A DNA stretch of 64,000 nucleotides from Isochrysis galbana. Taxonomy: Eukaryota; Haptophyta; Isochrysidales; Isochrysidaceae. Position 1 is the first letter of the stretch, and the number at the start of each line of letters is the position of its first letter. Both the position numbers and the translations under genes were made by a program. Positions 46,816-55,909 of this stretch are shown here, in pieces. The stretch covers positions 1,471,694-1,535,693 of the forward strand of contig CM030936.1 in the NCBI GenBank assembly GCA_018136815.1, written 5' to 3'. The notes under the pieces are model-generated. The model saw only the letters and a list, made by a program, of their open reading frames with translations, was not told the DNA's origin and searched no databases.

Positions 46816-47551
46816 CTGGGTGTCACTGCGTGTTGAGAGGAGCGGGGGGGGGGGGGGGGGGCGTGATTAGCTTTGTACCACTAGTGTTAATGTTGCCACT
46901 AAAAAGATAACAAGAGTATATGGATGACAAAAAAATTCACCTGGTCCTCTTTTGACGGAACGCGACTTCGGGGTTACAAAGGAAAGGGCAAGGGAGGGAT
47001 CTCGGCTGCATGCGGGCGCGGTGCGAGGGAGGAGAGGGAAGGGCGGGGCGCCGGGAGGGTAGACACGTTCTAAAAATAGAGCGTGTCGTGGGGCATGGAG
47101 GGCGTTCGCGCGCTCCCCCTAACGCAACACAACCCAAATCGTAAATCGCATCATCCGTGATGAATGCGAGCACTGTACACTGTTCAGACAAAGCTATGCC
47201 AGTAAAGAACAAAGAAGCATAATTGCACATATTCCTCGTCAAACCTTCACTTGAGAACACAAATGAGAGCGGCCCGAACACAATCTTGCATGCACCAAAC
47301 TGCGCTGACGCGTTTCGGCGGAAGGCATTGCAAGAACACACAAGCCGCCCCCATCTTTGTGGAATCAGTGTACCAGGGCTAGCACACTGGCCGGGTGGGG
47401 AGTGTCACGAGTAATGATTCGCACAAGTCAATCAGCTTCACTGGGAAGCACCCTCAACAAGGCAAAGAGCACACAAGTCTTTCGAATGCGCTTGCAACCA
47501 ACCATGGACGCTTCGCACGACGGAAACGAGGCGCCGCACGGCCCCAATCCA
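46816..47551. other. Intergenic, nothing recognised
   Basis: A G homopolymer lies at about 46844-46861. No domain-bearing ORF, repeat copy or RNA gene was noticed. Small ORFs overlap the 3' end of the UBX gene antisense. Confidence 0.4.
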
Positions 47552-48673
47552 TCATGTCTCTACCTCGACTTGAAGATGCCCGGTGGGCCACAGCTCGAGG
47601 CGCTGCAGGGTGAGCCCGAGCTGGCTCTTCACATCGAAGCGTACCGCCGGTCGGAGCGTGATGTTTGACAGGGTGATGGGACTACCGAGTGGGGTGCCGG
47701 GCAACGAGCGTGCGAAGTTGAGGACGTCTTCAAGAGTGCTTGACGACTCAAACCGGCGCCAGTGCCGGGATTCGCCCACATGCACGCACAGCAGCGCATT
47801 GCCGGCCTCGCCCTCCGGCGGCTCTTCCGGAACACGGGCGAGAAAAGTAGCCCGGCGCCGCGCGTCTTCCGCCGCGTACTCGCTCGCCGAGAGCTTGAGT
47901 GCGGCACGCAGCTGCACGGCCTCCTTGGAATGGCGGTACGCCAGCGATCGTTGCGCCTCCTGCAAGGCCGTCTTGCCCACCCAAAGTAGCGCTGCATCCC
48001 TGCGTTGCAGGACGAGGTAGCCGTGCATCGGCTCATACCCAACGGCCTGAAGGAACTCTATCCCACCAGGCACCGAACCAACGCGGGACTGGAAGGTGGC
48101 GTTAGACAGCGCCACCTTGCGGCAGCGCTCGTCGTCCGGGTTGGCGAGGGCGCGCTCGAGCGAGACGAGGAGCGTGTCAACCGCAACGGCATTATGAGCG
48201 AGCCGTGCGGCGTGCATCTGCACCTTCTGCTCAACCGTGGATGGCGGTGGCACTGTGGCGCGCGCGATGGCCGCGGCGGCAGGCTGCGAAGCAGCCGGTC
48301 TAGCCGGCCTCTGCGATGACACCAGCCTCTGCTCGGCTGCAGCCGCAGCAACGGAGCGGCGCTCGGCAGCGGTGGGCGCTCCCGCTCCCCGGAGGAAGGA
48401 GAAAGGGCTGAAGGAGGAGTTGGAGCGCTCTCCCGCGCGCGGCGGGGGCTGTGAGCTGGCAGAAGGGGCAGGAGGAGCGGAAGGAGGGGGAGGGAGGGAG
48501 GGAGGGAGAGAGAGAGAAGGGGAGGATGGGAGGGAGGGGGGAGGGGCGGCAGCGGCGGCAGCCTGGGCATTGTCGAGGAGGAAGTGAACGGCCCGCTGTA
48601 CATTGCCCTCCGACATCTCGAGCGCAATCTGCGCCTGCTCAGCGCTGAAGCCAAGTTCGGTGATCTCGAGCAT
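47552..48673 (-). CDS. UBA-PUB-UBX domain protein, putative p97/Cdc48 cofactor, 373 aa
   Basis: The start is taken at the ATG 48673 because the UBA domain begins right there; 74 further in-frame codons upstream are translated GA repeat. Residues 1-37 (MLEITELGFSAEQAQIALEM then SEGNVQRAVHFLLDN) are a textbook UBA domain. A Pro/Ser/Ala-rich linker follows. Residues about 165-250 match a PUB domain (LERALANPDDERCRKVALSN, FQSRVGSVPGGIEFLQAVGY). The C-terminus (about 290-373) has UBX-like features: LLCVHVGESRHWRRFESSST, then LEDVLNFARSLPGTPLGSP and ITLSNITL. UBA binds ubiquitin, while PUB and UBX dock on the AAA ATPase p97/Cdc48, so this is probably an adaptor delivering ubiquitinated substrates. 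The combination recalls the UBXN6 family. It is a single exon, with GA/CT repeats upstream. Confidence 0.85.
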   Translation of the reverse strand: MLEITELGFSAEQAQIALEMSEGNVQRAVHFLLDNAQAAAAAAPPPSLPSSPSLSLPPSLPPPPSAPPAPSASSQPPPRAGERSNSSFSPFSFLRGAGAPTAAERRSVAAAAAEQRLVSSQRPARPAASQPAAAAIARATVPPPSTVEQKVQMHAARLAHNAVAVDTLLVSLERALANPDDERCRKVALSNATFQSRVGSVPGGIEFLQAVGYEPMHGYLVLQRRDAALLWVGKTALQEAQRSLAYRHSKEAVQLRAALKLSASEYAAEDARRRATFLARVPEEPPEGEAGNALLCVHVGESRHWRRFESSSTLEDVLNFARSLPGTPLGSPITLSNITLRPAVRFDVKSQLGLTLQRLELWPTGHLQVEVET

Positions 48674-49205
48674 GGGCGCTCTCCTTCCTCTCCTCTCTCC
48701 CTCTTGTCTCTTGTCTCTCTTCTCTCTCTTTCTCCCTCTTCTCTCCTCTCTCTCTTGTGTCCTTCTTCCTCGTCTCTCTCTCTCTCCTCTCTCCTCTATC
48801 CACCGGTTCCCTCTCGTCTCGTTCGTGAACTCTCTCTCTCTTCTCTCATCTCTCTCTCTTCTCCTCCTACTCTTCTCTCTTCTCGTCATATACACTCTCT
48901 CTCCTTCTCTCCTCCTTGTATTTCTTCTATCTCACTCGCCGCTTCCTTCGGTATCCTTTCTGAATCCACTGTGTCTTTATACACTTTTCCGGTGGGAGAG
49001 TGAGAGAGTAAGGGGGAAGGAGGGGGAGGAGAGTACGGGAGGAGCGTTAGAGCGTTAGCATTCACGAGAAAATTGGTGAGAAGGCCAAACGAGAGAGAAG
49101 GCTTTCATCTTTCCGAAGAAACACTGAAAGAAGAGAGAGAGAACCTTCTATCGACAAAACCTCCCACACCAACGGAGTTTACCTTTCAAACGGAGGACAA
49201 AACAA

Positions 49206-49345
49206 AGAATTCAGAGTATAGTTCCACCCAGGAAAGCTTGGAGTGAAGGAGGGAAGAGAGGCTGTGAGGGAGGGGGGGAGAGAGAGAGAACACCTAGAGC
49301 AAGGGAGAGAAGAGAGAGAAGAGAGAGACGAGAGAGACGAGAGAG
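49206..49345 (+). repeat. Dispersed repeat family D, copy 1
   Basis: The unit begins AATTCAGAGTATAGTTCCAC, continues GAAAGCTTGGAGTGAAGGAGG and AGAACACCTAGAGC, and ends in GA repeats. It recurs in direct orientation at about 52738-52905. The two copies bracket the chromodomain-hAT gene 3.5 kb apart. Confidence 0.8.
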
Positions 49346-49560
49346 AAGAGAGAGGCTGTCTCGCGCTCTCTCGCGGCGTCCGGAAGCGTCTCGGGGGGGA
49401 AGGAGCGGACTATGAATAAAACCGCACGCACCCACCCAAAGATTCATGGTTGGCAGTGTGAAAGCCCTGAGTTCTTTTCTTCTTTGAGGTCCGTCTCGCG
49501 TCTCGCGTCTGGTCTGCCCATTTGTTAGTTGTCTTCGAACCTCCTCCTGACCACTGGGAG

Positions 49561-49605
49561 CAGGGCGGTCAAACAGGGGGGTTTTAGTAAGGGTAAAAAG
49601 GACCA
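49561..49605 (+). repeat. GGTCAAACAGGGG repeat, copy 1
   Basis: GGGCGGTCAAACAGGGG followed by TTTT and TAGTAAGGGT recurs at 63694-63732 with a small insertion. Class unknown. Confidence 0.6.
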
Positions 49606-49823
49606 CCTCAGAGTTGAGGAAAGTTAAGGATTTTTTCAGCAGAAAGTTCCCAATACATATTGCATATTCAATACTCAATACACCCAACAACCAACAAGCA
49701 AATATCCAGGGCCCAGTAGGACCCAGACCCAGACCCCGCTTTGGGTCCCGACAACCGACAACATAAACGTAACCAGATACTGACAAAAGACGCTGAAGTC
49801 TTAAGTCTAAGTCGCAAATCGCT

Positions 49824-50262
49824 AAAAAGCTCAACTTCAAATCAAGACCGGGCGCGGTGCGTGAACGTTTTCGTTTTCGACGATCCATCGTCTGGATGGG
49901 CGACCCCGCCAGACAGTCCAGACACCCAGACAGCAAATACACAGGGGCCACCCGCCAACCTAGATGGGAAATACGGTGCTGGGGCCTGCAAATACAGCCA
50001 AATACATATGTATTTGGCCTCCGGCCAAATAAATACATTTCAAATACATTCGAGGCCTGCTACACAACCCAGGACGCGCTTCAAATACAGCCAAATATAC
50101 ATATGTATTTGGCCTCTGGCCAAATACGGTGAATACGTATATACGTATTTCCCATCTAGGCCCGCCAACCGCCAACCGGACCGTCACGCCAACCGGGCAG
50201 GACGCGCGCCGGACCTCGTCGAAGTCAGCCATCCGTTGAGCCCATTGGTCCTCAACGGGCGG
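49824..50262 (-). repeat. Dispersed repeat family C, copy 3, with foldback insertion
   Basis: The outer parts match the reverse complement of 8656-9062: GTTTTCGACGATCCATC, ACCGTCACGCCAA--GGGCAGG, CGTCGAA-TCA-CCATCCG and GAGCCCATT. An insertion of about 200 bp in the middle is bounded by a 17-bp inverted repeat CCTAGATGGGAAATACG (49959-49975 and 50144-50160). Inside are two copies of a palindromic segment. Confidence 0.7.
49959..50160. mobile_element. Small foldback element with 17-bp inverted ends
   Basis: The ends are CCTAGATGGGAAATACG and its exact reverse complement. Inside are the perfect 22-bp palindrome at 49997-50018 (GCCAAATACAT and its complement) and a diverged second copy at about 50089-50112, each followed by GGCCTC-GGCCAAATA. 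It is non-coding and looks like a MITE or foldback element nested in repeat family C. Confidence 0.6.
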
Positions 50263-50389
50263 CTTGCTTTCATTCGGTACCGGAAGGAGGGATCTCCCTC
50301 CCTTTGTGGTATTTCATCCCTCGCTCCCTCCGGTATCGGTTTCACCTCCCCCCTCCCCCTCTCCCTCTCTCCGGTTAGGGCAGTGAACC

Positions 50390-50535
50390 AGTTAGAGTGT
50401 TAACCAGTTAACACCCAAACACCCAAGGGTTTGGCACTACCACCATGATAGTGTTAGGGCCCGAGGCACTAACACTAACTGCCTATGTAGCCATGGTGCT
50501 TAAAGGTGTTAACATGGTGTTAATGGCTCTTTTGG
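50390..50535. repeat. GTTAAC/TTAACACC cluster left of chromo-hAT gene
   Basis: Motifs GTGTTAACCAGTTAACACCC, GGTGTTAACATGGTGTTAATGG and GATAGTGTTAG occur here. They resemble the subterminal TTAACACCC motifs of the small hAT element at 20.75-21.63 kb. Confidence 0.55.
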
Positions 50536-50722
50536 CCGGAGCTGCGCAGTGTGCACGAGGGCGGCGTTTGAGGATGCGGTGTTGCGGTGCTGCCCCAACG
50601 GTCATTTTGCTTCGCGCCTGCGGCGCAAGATCAACAAAGCCAAAGCAAAGCCTAAAGCCATACATACATGGCATAAACATAAAAGTAAAAGTGATTCATT
50701 GTTCTTGCCTTGCTTGATCCAT

Positions 50723-52306
50723 CTAAGACGCACAAGGCACAAGGCACAAGGCACACCCAACACTCAAGCCCCAAGCCATCTGAATGGCTTGGCGGTGAAG
50801 ATTGAACCACTCCATCATTTGAAACGAAGAAAACCATCGTGTCGCCACATCCTGCACAGGTTTTGTGGTCGGCAGAGACAATTTGGCTTGGATGGCAGCT
50901 AGATCTTGGATGCCACACGTCGAACGATGAAAGTATGCCGTGATGCCTTTCGCTCGCGTGAAGGTCTCCTTTACGCCATCTGCACCGGTGAAGTTCTTTA
51001 CGGTGAGCTCAATGGTATGATCCGCGCAGAATCCCCCGTCGAATCCAGACCACCCCTTTGCCATATTGGATGCATTGTCGGATACTTTGCCATGGACAGC
51101 TTCATAAGCACTGCCGCCCGCCCGCCACTGCATGCCATGATCTTTAAGTGCGGCAACGGTGATATCGTCGATAGCCACGCCCGTGTGCCGGGTCTGGCCG
51201 AAAGGCGTGGCGCATACGAGCCATTCTTTCATAATCCACTTGGAGGTGATGCCGTAGATGCAGATCCCCATCAGCGAGCATCCCTTATGTGACCAAATAT
51301 CGCCAGCCATTGACGGCTTGACGCCGTCGGCGGCCATTTGCTGGAACCACCCGCGCACTCGGACCTTGCCTTGCGATGACAACTGCAAAATCTTGTCCAT
51401 GATGTTGCGTCGATTAGGAGGCGCCCACGCACCACGAGTGAGAACATGAATGAAGTTGCGAAAAGGCTTGTCCGAATCAGGTAGGGTGAGTGGCCGAGCA
51501 GACATCACAAGCCACTTTGCACATGCCATGTCGCATTCATTCTTGCGCTCCACACAAAACGGGGTGGCGGCGATGGTCTTTTGCATCTTATCCACTATGC
51601 TCACGCCTCCGTCGCTCTCGCCCTTGAGGTAACCTTTAAGCTCAACGTATGCGTCCTTATGCTTGCCCTTGAAGTGGTTCCATAAGCAAGTCACGCCAGA
51701 TGACGTGTTCATAAGAGCGCCGCAAATCTTCGCGCTCTGGCCGGTGCCCATGATCTCTTGGCACACGTACATGTACGGCTTGGCGCCAGGGGTTATGTCC
51801 CGCTTGAACTTCTTCCAAACAATAGCCGTCTGCCTGCCGTTCAACGATACAGTGTTGCGCTGGTGCTCGTCGTCGCCATCGCCATCGCCGCAATGCTCAT
51901 AGACCTCCAGTGACGCATCCGTTGAAGCGGAAGCGGACTCGTCGGGCTGGGATGAGTGCGAAACAACCGCGAGTGCCTTGGCACGGGCAGCTCGAGCTCG
52001 AGCACGCATGGCCTCGCCGAAGTCGATTGCCTCCTTCCTCTTCTTGCTCTCGAACGCAGCGACATCTTGCTCGATGCCCGCCAGGTTGGTGAGAGGCTCC
52101 CAACTGTCGTCCTTCTCATCGTACCCCTTCCACCTGATGAGGTAGTGGGATAGACCATCGACGAGCTTGCGGGCCACGATGAAGTCCACCTCGTACGTCT
52201 CCTCGTCGTCCGCCATCGCCGCTCGCCCTTTGCGCTTGCCCATGATGGTAGCCGACTGCCCCCCGCGCGCGGGGGGGGAGGAAGCGCCGCCCCCTTGTCT
52301 CTCCAC
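50723..52306 (-). mobile_element. Chromodomain-hAT transposase fusion, C-terminally truncated, 527 aa
   Basis: The ORF runs from ATG 52306 to a stop at 50723. Residues about 38-90 are a chromodomain (YEVDFIVARKLVDGLSHYLI then RWKGYDEKDDSWEPLTNLAG) with the aromatic and WEP signature. A BED-like zinc-finger region follows (YVCQEIMG, ICGALMN, WNHFKGKH). The hAT catalytic core shows SMAGDIWSHKGCSLMGICIY (D-x-W motif), HTGVAIDDI, KVSDNASNMAKGW, FCADHTIELTVKNF (C-x-x-H motif) and DVATRWFSSFQMMEWF. The frame ends in GCACAAG repeats and lacks the hATC dimerisation domain, so the copy is probably inactive. A chromodomain could direct integration to methylated-histone chromatin, as known for chromoviral integrases. 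GTTAAC clusters flank it on both sides. Confidence 0.88.
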
Positions 52307-52359
52307 CCTGCGGCCTGCGGATCCCGAGGCGCCTAGACCCTTTTTTAGTACGGCACCAA

Positions 52360-52450
52360 ACTACATGTTAACGTGTTAACAGTGTTAACATGTTAACATG
52401 CACCTGTTACTCCACTAACACTATCTACCTAGGTAGCTGTTGTCCATTAC
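52360..52450. repeat. GTTAAC cluster right of chromo-hAT gene
   Basis: Five GTTAAC or TGTTAAC sites lie within about 40 bp (52370-52400), followed by CTAACACTATC. With the left cluster, this is the likely subterminal binding-site array of the element. I could not define exact ends or an 8-bp duplication. Confidence 0.55.
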
Positions 52451-53294
52451 CACTATCTATCTATGTAGCTGTGATCCACTACCACCTTCAAACATGTTTG
52501 GTCTCGCCGGTGGGTGTTCACAGCCTTATCTCCGGTATTTCCCTCCCTCTTCCCTTGCTCAGGCGGCTTGCCTTCATTCGTCATTCGGTATATCTCTCCC
52601 TCCCTCCCTCCCTCCCTCCGGTATCGTCTCCTCCCTCCCTCCGGTATTTCCCTCCTTCTTCCCTCCGGTAATTTCCCTTCCTCTTCCCTCCCTCCCTCCG
52701 GTATTTCGCTCAAGCAGAGGACGAACCATGAACCATTGAATTCAGAGTATCGTTCCACCCAAGAAAGCTTGGAGTGAAGGAGGGTGGGGCGGGGGGGGGG
52801 GGGGGGGGAGAGAGAGAGAGAGAGAGAGAACACCTAGAGCTAGAGCAGGGGAGAGAAGAGAGAGGAGAGAGAGAAGAGAGAGAAGAGAGAGAAGAGATAT
52901 TCTTTATGAAATCCTCGCTATCATTACAAAGCTCCCAGCTCCCAGGCGCCCCTAAGTACAAGTACTACACTACTTACTACTACTACTTGCGGTAGCAGTA
53001 GCGCACGAAGGGAGTAGCCGCAAGGCAGGATGAGGATGAAGGGGGGGGGGGGGGGGGGGTTGAGCGGGTGTGGCTTCACTGTAGTTGTCCCAGGGCCACG
53101 CGCGGGGCGAGAATTTTGAATTTTTATCATTTTTAGTGCAACATACACAAATTTAAAATTTGTCACGTTGTTTTCGATGGATATGATCTAGCTAGGTCGG
53201 GGTAGCGTTTGAGTCGAGGGATTCTGTCCTAAGAATGACTGATCAAGCGCGACAGCCCCGGCCACATGCACACGTTGTCGCACTGACGTTGGGG
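52451..53294. other. Low-complexity intergenic region
   Basis: CCTCCGGTATTTCCCTCC repeats (52528-52710) resemble 50280-50360 on the other side of the hAT gene. Family D copy 2 is at about 52738-52905. G homopolymers lie at about 52789-52808 and 53041-53059. No gene is seen. Confidence 0.5.
52738..52905 (+). repeat. Dispersed repeat family D, copy 2
   Basis: GAATTCAGAGTATCGTTCCA through GAAAGCTTGGAGTGAAGGAGG and AGAACACCTAGAGC matches 49206-49345, with a longer G run and GA tract. Confidence 0.8.
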
Positions 53295-54110
53295 TCACGG
53301 CTTGATTTTCGGGCCGCGGTATGTCATCGAGTCTACGATCAAGTCATTCGGCCAAGGCACCTCGACTAGTTCAATCCACCCCTGATCTTGATCCGCTTGC
53401 TTCGCCGAATAATAGTGACAGGAGCGACCGGCGCGGTCATTGTACGGCGGCAAGAGGATATCAAATATGGCGACGTCCTCGATCGCGCTAAACTCGTGAA
53501 TATTGCCGTGGATGGGGTCTAGGCGCATCGTCGGTGCTGGTGCAGCGACGGTGCGTTGGGTGGGAAGTGCACATCGCATTCGCTGCGGCTCATGTCTCCG
53601 CCCTCCCCACCCCCGCCCAGCACCTGCCAGCCCCCCCACTAGTTCCCCCGTGTCGTACGAGGTGACTTGCAACGTTCCGTACAGAAGTTTCGAGAGCACT
53701 GTCATCTCCGGGTGATCATGAAGCGGGATCTTTGCTCCGGCAGGCAGCACGAAGATGCCCATTGAAAATGCAGCATCCGAGAACAGGTGGACGTATGAGA
53801 CGTGAGGCACTCCGGAGGGCGTACGCGCCGTGACAGGTGGCGGGAATGTGTCGAATCCTACGCAGCCGGGTGTGAGCTCGTCCATCGCCGCCTGCGCGCC
53901 ATCAAGGTCACCGAGGCTCGCCAGCCGGTGGAGGCGCTGCACGAGCGGCTGGCCGACTGGCTGTGAGGAGGGACTCACGGGCCAACTGCCCCAACCGCGT
54001 AGAAGCGGGAGGCCACACCTTTGCCCTGACAGTCGGCCCGATGGGGCCCCACGCCCCGCCCAGCGGGCGAGGCCCACGTGGGCCAGACCGAGGAGAGCCG
54101 CCGCAGACAT
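53295..54110 (-). CDS. Thiol dioxygenase of the ADO/plant cysteine oxidase family
   Basis: A 271-codon frame from ATG 54110 contains a likely 87-nt in-frame intron (53623-53537, GT-AG, phase 1). Splicing gives 242 aa. The cupin core is clear: FSMGIFVLPAGAKIPLHDHP with iron ligands His131 and His133, then VLSKLLYGTLQVTSYD. The third ligand lies in HGNIHEFSAIEDVAIFDILL, followed by PPYNDRAGRSCHYYS. The C-terminal GWIELVEVPWPNDL and TYRGPKIKP match animal ADO (PGPKVFP) and plant PCO endings. The 70-residue N-terminus is Arg/Leu/Gly-rich and may be a mitochondrial or plastid leader. These non-heme iron enzymes oxidise N-terminal cysteine of proteins, or cysteamine, with O2 and act as oxygen sensors in the Cys/Arg N-degron pathway. 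The substrate here is inferred. Confidence 0.9.
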   Translation of the reverse strand: MSAAALLGLAHVGLARWAGRGAPSGRLSGQRCGLPLLRGWGSWPVSPSSQPVGQPLVQRLHRLASLGDLDGAQAAMDELTPGCVGFDTFPPPVTARTPSGVPHVSYVHLFSDAAFSMGIFVLPAGAKIPLHDHPEMTVLSKLLYGTLQVTSYDTGELVGGLAGAGRGWGGRRHEPQRMRCALPTQRTVAAPAPTMRLDPIHGNIHEFSAIEDVAIFDILLPPYNDRAGRSCHYYSAKQADQDQGWIELVEVPWPNDLIVDSMTYRGPKIKP

Positions 54111-55909
54111 GCGAAACGCGCCCGCAGCAGCGCGTGGGATAAGGGGAAGGGAGTTCCGGACCCGAAGAGGGGCGGTCCTGTAGAATATTGTAGTAGTAGT
54201 GTAGTAGTAGCTCTAACTCCGTCCTATGTAAATACTCAGGTCGAGCGGCTGTACTTGTACTTGTACTTGTGGGAGGGTGTTCAAAAGTAAAACCGCGTTG
54301 TGCCTCACGTCTCAGGGGTACTATCGCCCTGGCCTCGGCTGAAAGCAGCAACAGCGTCGCCATCGCTCGCGCTCTCTTCGCAACTTCGCAACATGCAGCA
54401 TGCAACATCTCTCAACATCAACATCAACATCAACATAACCGGATAAAAATTATAATGCCTCTTCTTCTTATTGAATAATTCATAACTCATTGTCGTTGTG
54501 ACTCTTACACTTTTCTACACACCACAATAAAACACGAAACACGCACATTCACACATCCGCGGCGGTAACACGTAACACGTACACGTACACGTAATATGTA
54601 ATATTAATAATACTACTAATATATAGCTGAGCATTAGTACCTATAGATTAGTACGTAACACTACTCTCTCTAGCCTGTCGGCCGACGACATCTCGCTCGC
54701 GGGGGAAGAGCGAGTCGTCGAGGACCTCGAGGAGCGCATGCCTGTCTGCGCGCCGCCGCCGCTCGCGGTGGGTAAGACCTCTCCCTCGCCCCCTTCCCCT
54801 TCCTCCCCCGCGTCAGCATATCGCCCCCTCGCCCTCGCTCCTCGTCCTCGTCCTCGTCCCCTCGCTCCTCGTCCTCGCCCCCTCGCTCCTCGTCCTCGCT
54901 CGCCCCCTCGCTCCTCGTCCTCGCACCCTTCCTCCGCATCCTCGCCCGTCGCGCCGCTGCTCGCCCACGGTGTGCTCATGTCTCATGTCCATCGCGTGGG
55001 GCGTGGGGCGTGCTCCTCCCCTCGGGCGCCTTCCTCTCGCTCGCTTGGCGCTTAGGGCCCGGCCAAGATATGTGATTATTTAGGAACAGATTTGGGCCAG
55101 TTTTTGTGAGCGAGCTATTTTTACATATTTCTGCATATTTGGGCGAGCCAGAGCTCCCCCCCCCTCGCGCGCTCCTTCCCCTTACTCGAGGACACCAGGC
55201 CCCCGCACGGCAGCGACCAACACAAGCACAAGCACAACATGCCAGGTATTTCGACGAAGTGCGCCTCGGTGGTGCAGGCCGACCCAGCCCGGTGTTTGAT
55301 AACGGTTTGGAAAGTTCGCCCTTGCCGTACGCACGCGAAAGCCAAAGTCCGAGGCACTACTCCCAAAACCTTTAAGTCTTACTCCCTCGGTCCACGCTGC
55401 TATCTCCCATCTACCAAGTGATTGGAATTGGAACAGATAAATTATTATTACTTATCCATTACGAAATAAAATTTGATAAGCGTAAGCGATCAGCAGTGAT
55501 CGACATTAGCGTCCAATCACAAAAATGCAGGTCTCAAGCTTGAAAGGGCGTTGTGCGGACATACGTATGATAGCAGCATGATGCACTGTTCGCCGAGCGT
55601 AAACGCATGCCTTGTGCCATGACCGAGCCTTGGAAAATGTCGGGGTCCCAAGTCCATGCCTACTGCAGCACAGACTACCGCTAGTTCATGCCCAATAAAT
55701 AGTCCTGAGCGGATTGCGTCTCAGCGAATGGAGGCTCCTCCTCGCTCTTCGAGGATGGATGAAAAGTAGACCGGCTCGCGCGTCGAGATGATTGGTCGGA
55801 GGTGAAGCCGGGAGCCCGAGAATCGCGGGGCCGTATCGTCACTTGGTGAGCGGATGTAGAGGCTTGTATGGTCCGGATGGCCGTTGACGTGTGCGAACCA
55901 TTAGTATCA
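54111..55909. other. Intergenic with small tandem repeats
   Basis: Short arrays include GTAGTA (54186-54210), TACTTG (54253-54270), ACATCA (54417-54436) and CACGTA (54570-54592). A minisatellite with unit CCCTCGCTCCTCGTCCTCG lies at about 54823-54945. No domain-bearing gene was found; the Arg/Gly/Glu-rich antisense ORF over the minisatellite is artefactual. Confidence 0.5.

Larger units (their letters stand above)
48674..50722. other. Repeat mosaic between UBX gene and chromo-hAT element
   Basis: This starts with a CT/CTT-rich stretch (about 48680-48930). It contains family D copy 1 (about 49206-49345), a GGGCGGTCAAACAGGGG repeat at 49561, an inverted family C copy with insertion (49824-50262), and GTTAAC-rich sequence (50390-50530). 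No host gene is seen. Confidence 0.6.

Noticed and set aside
48674-48895. 74-residue N-terminal extension of the UBX protein
   Set aside because: It is translated GA repeat (Arg/Glu only); the UBA domain begins at the internal ATG 48673.
50373-52450. Exact terminal repeats and 8-bp duplication for the chromo-hAT element
   Set aside because: Candidate ends (TAGGGCAG on the left, CACTATC on the right) did not pair and no matching 8-bp flank was found, so no boundaries are claimed.
54641-54979. Arg/Gly/Glu-rich minus-strand ORF
   Set aside because: It reads through a CCCTCGCTCCTCGTCCTCG minisatellite; no domain or start context.
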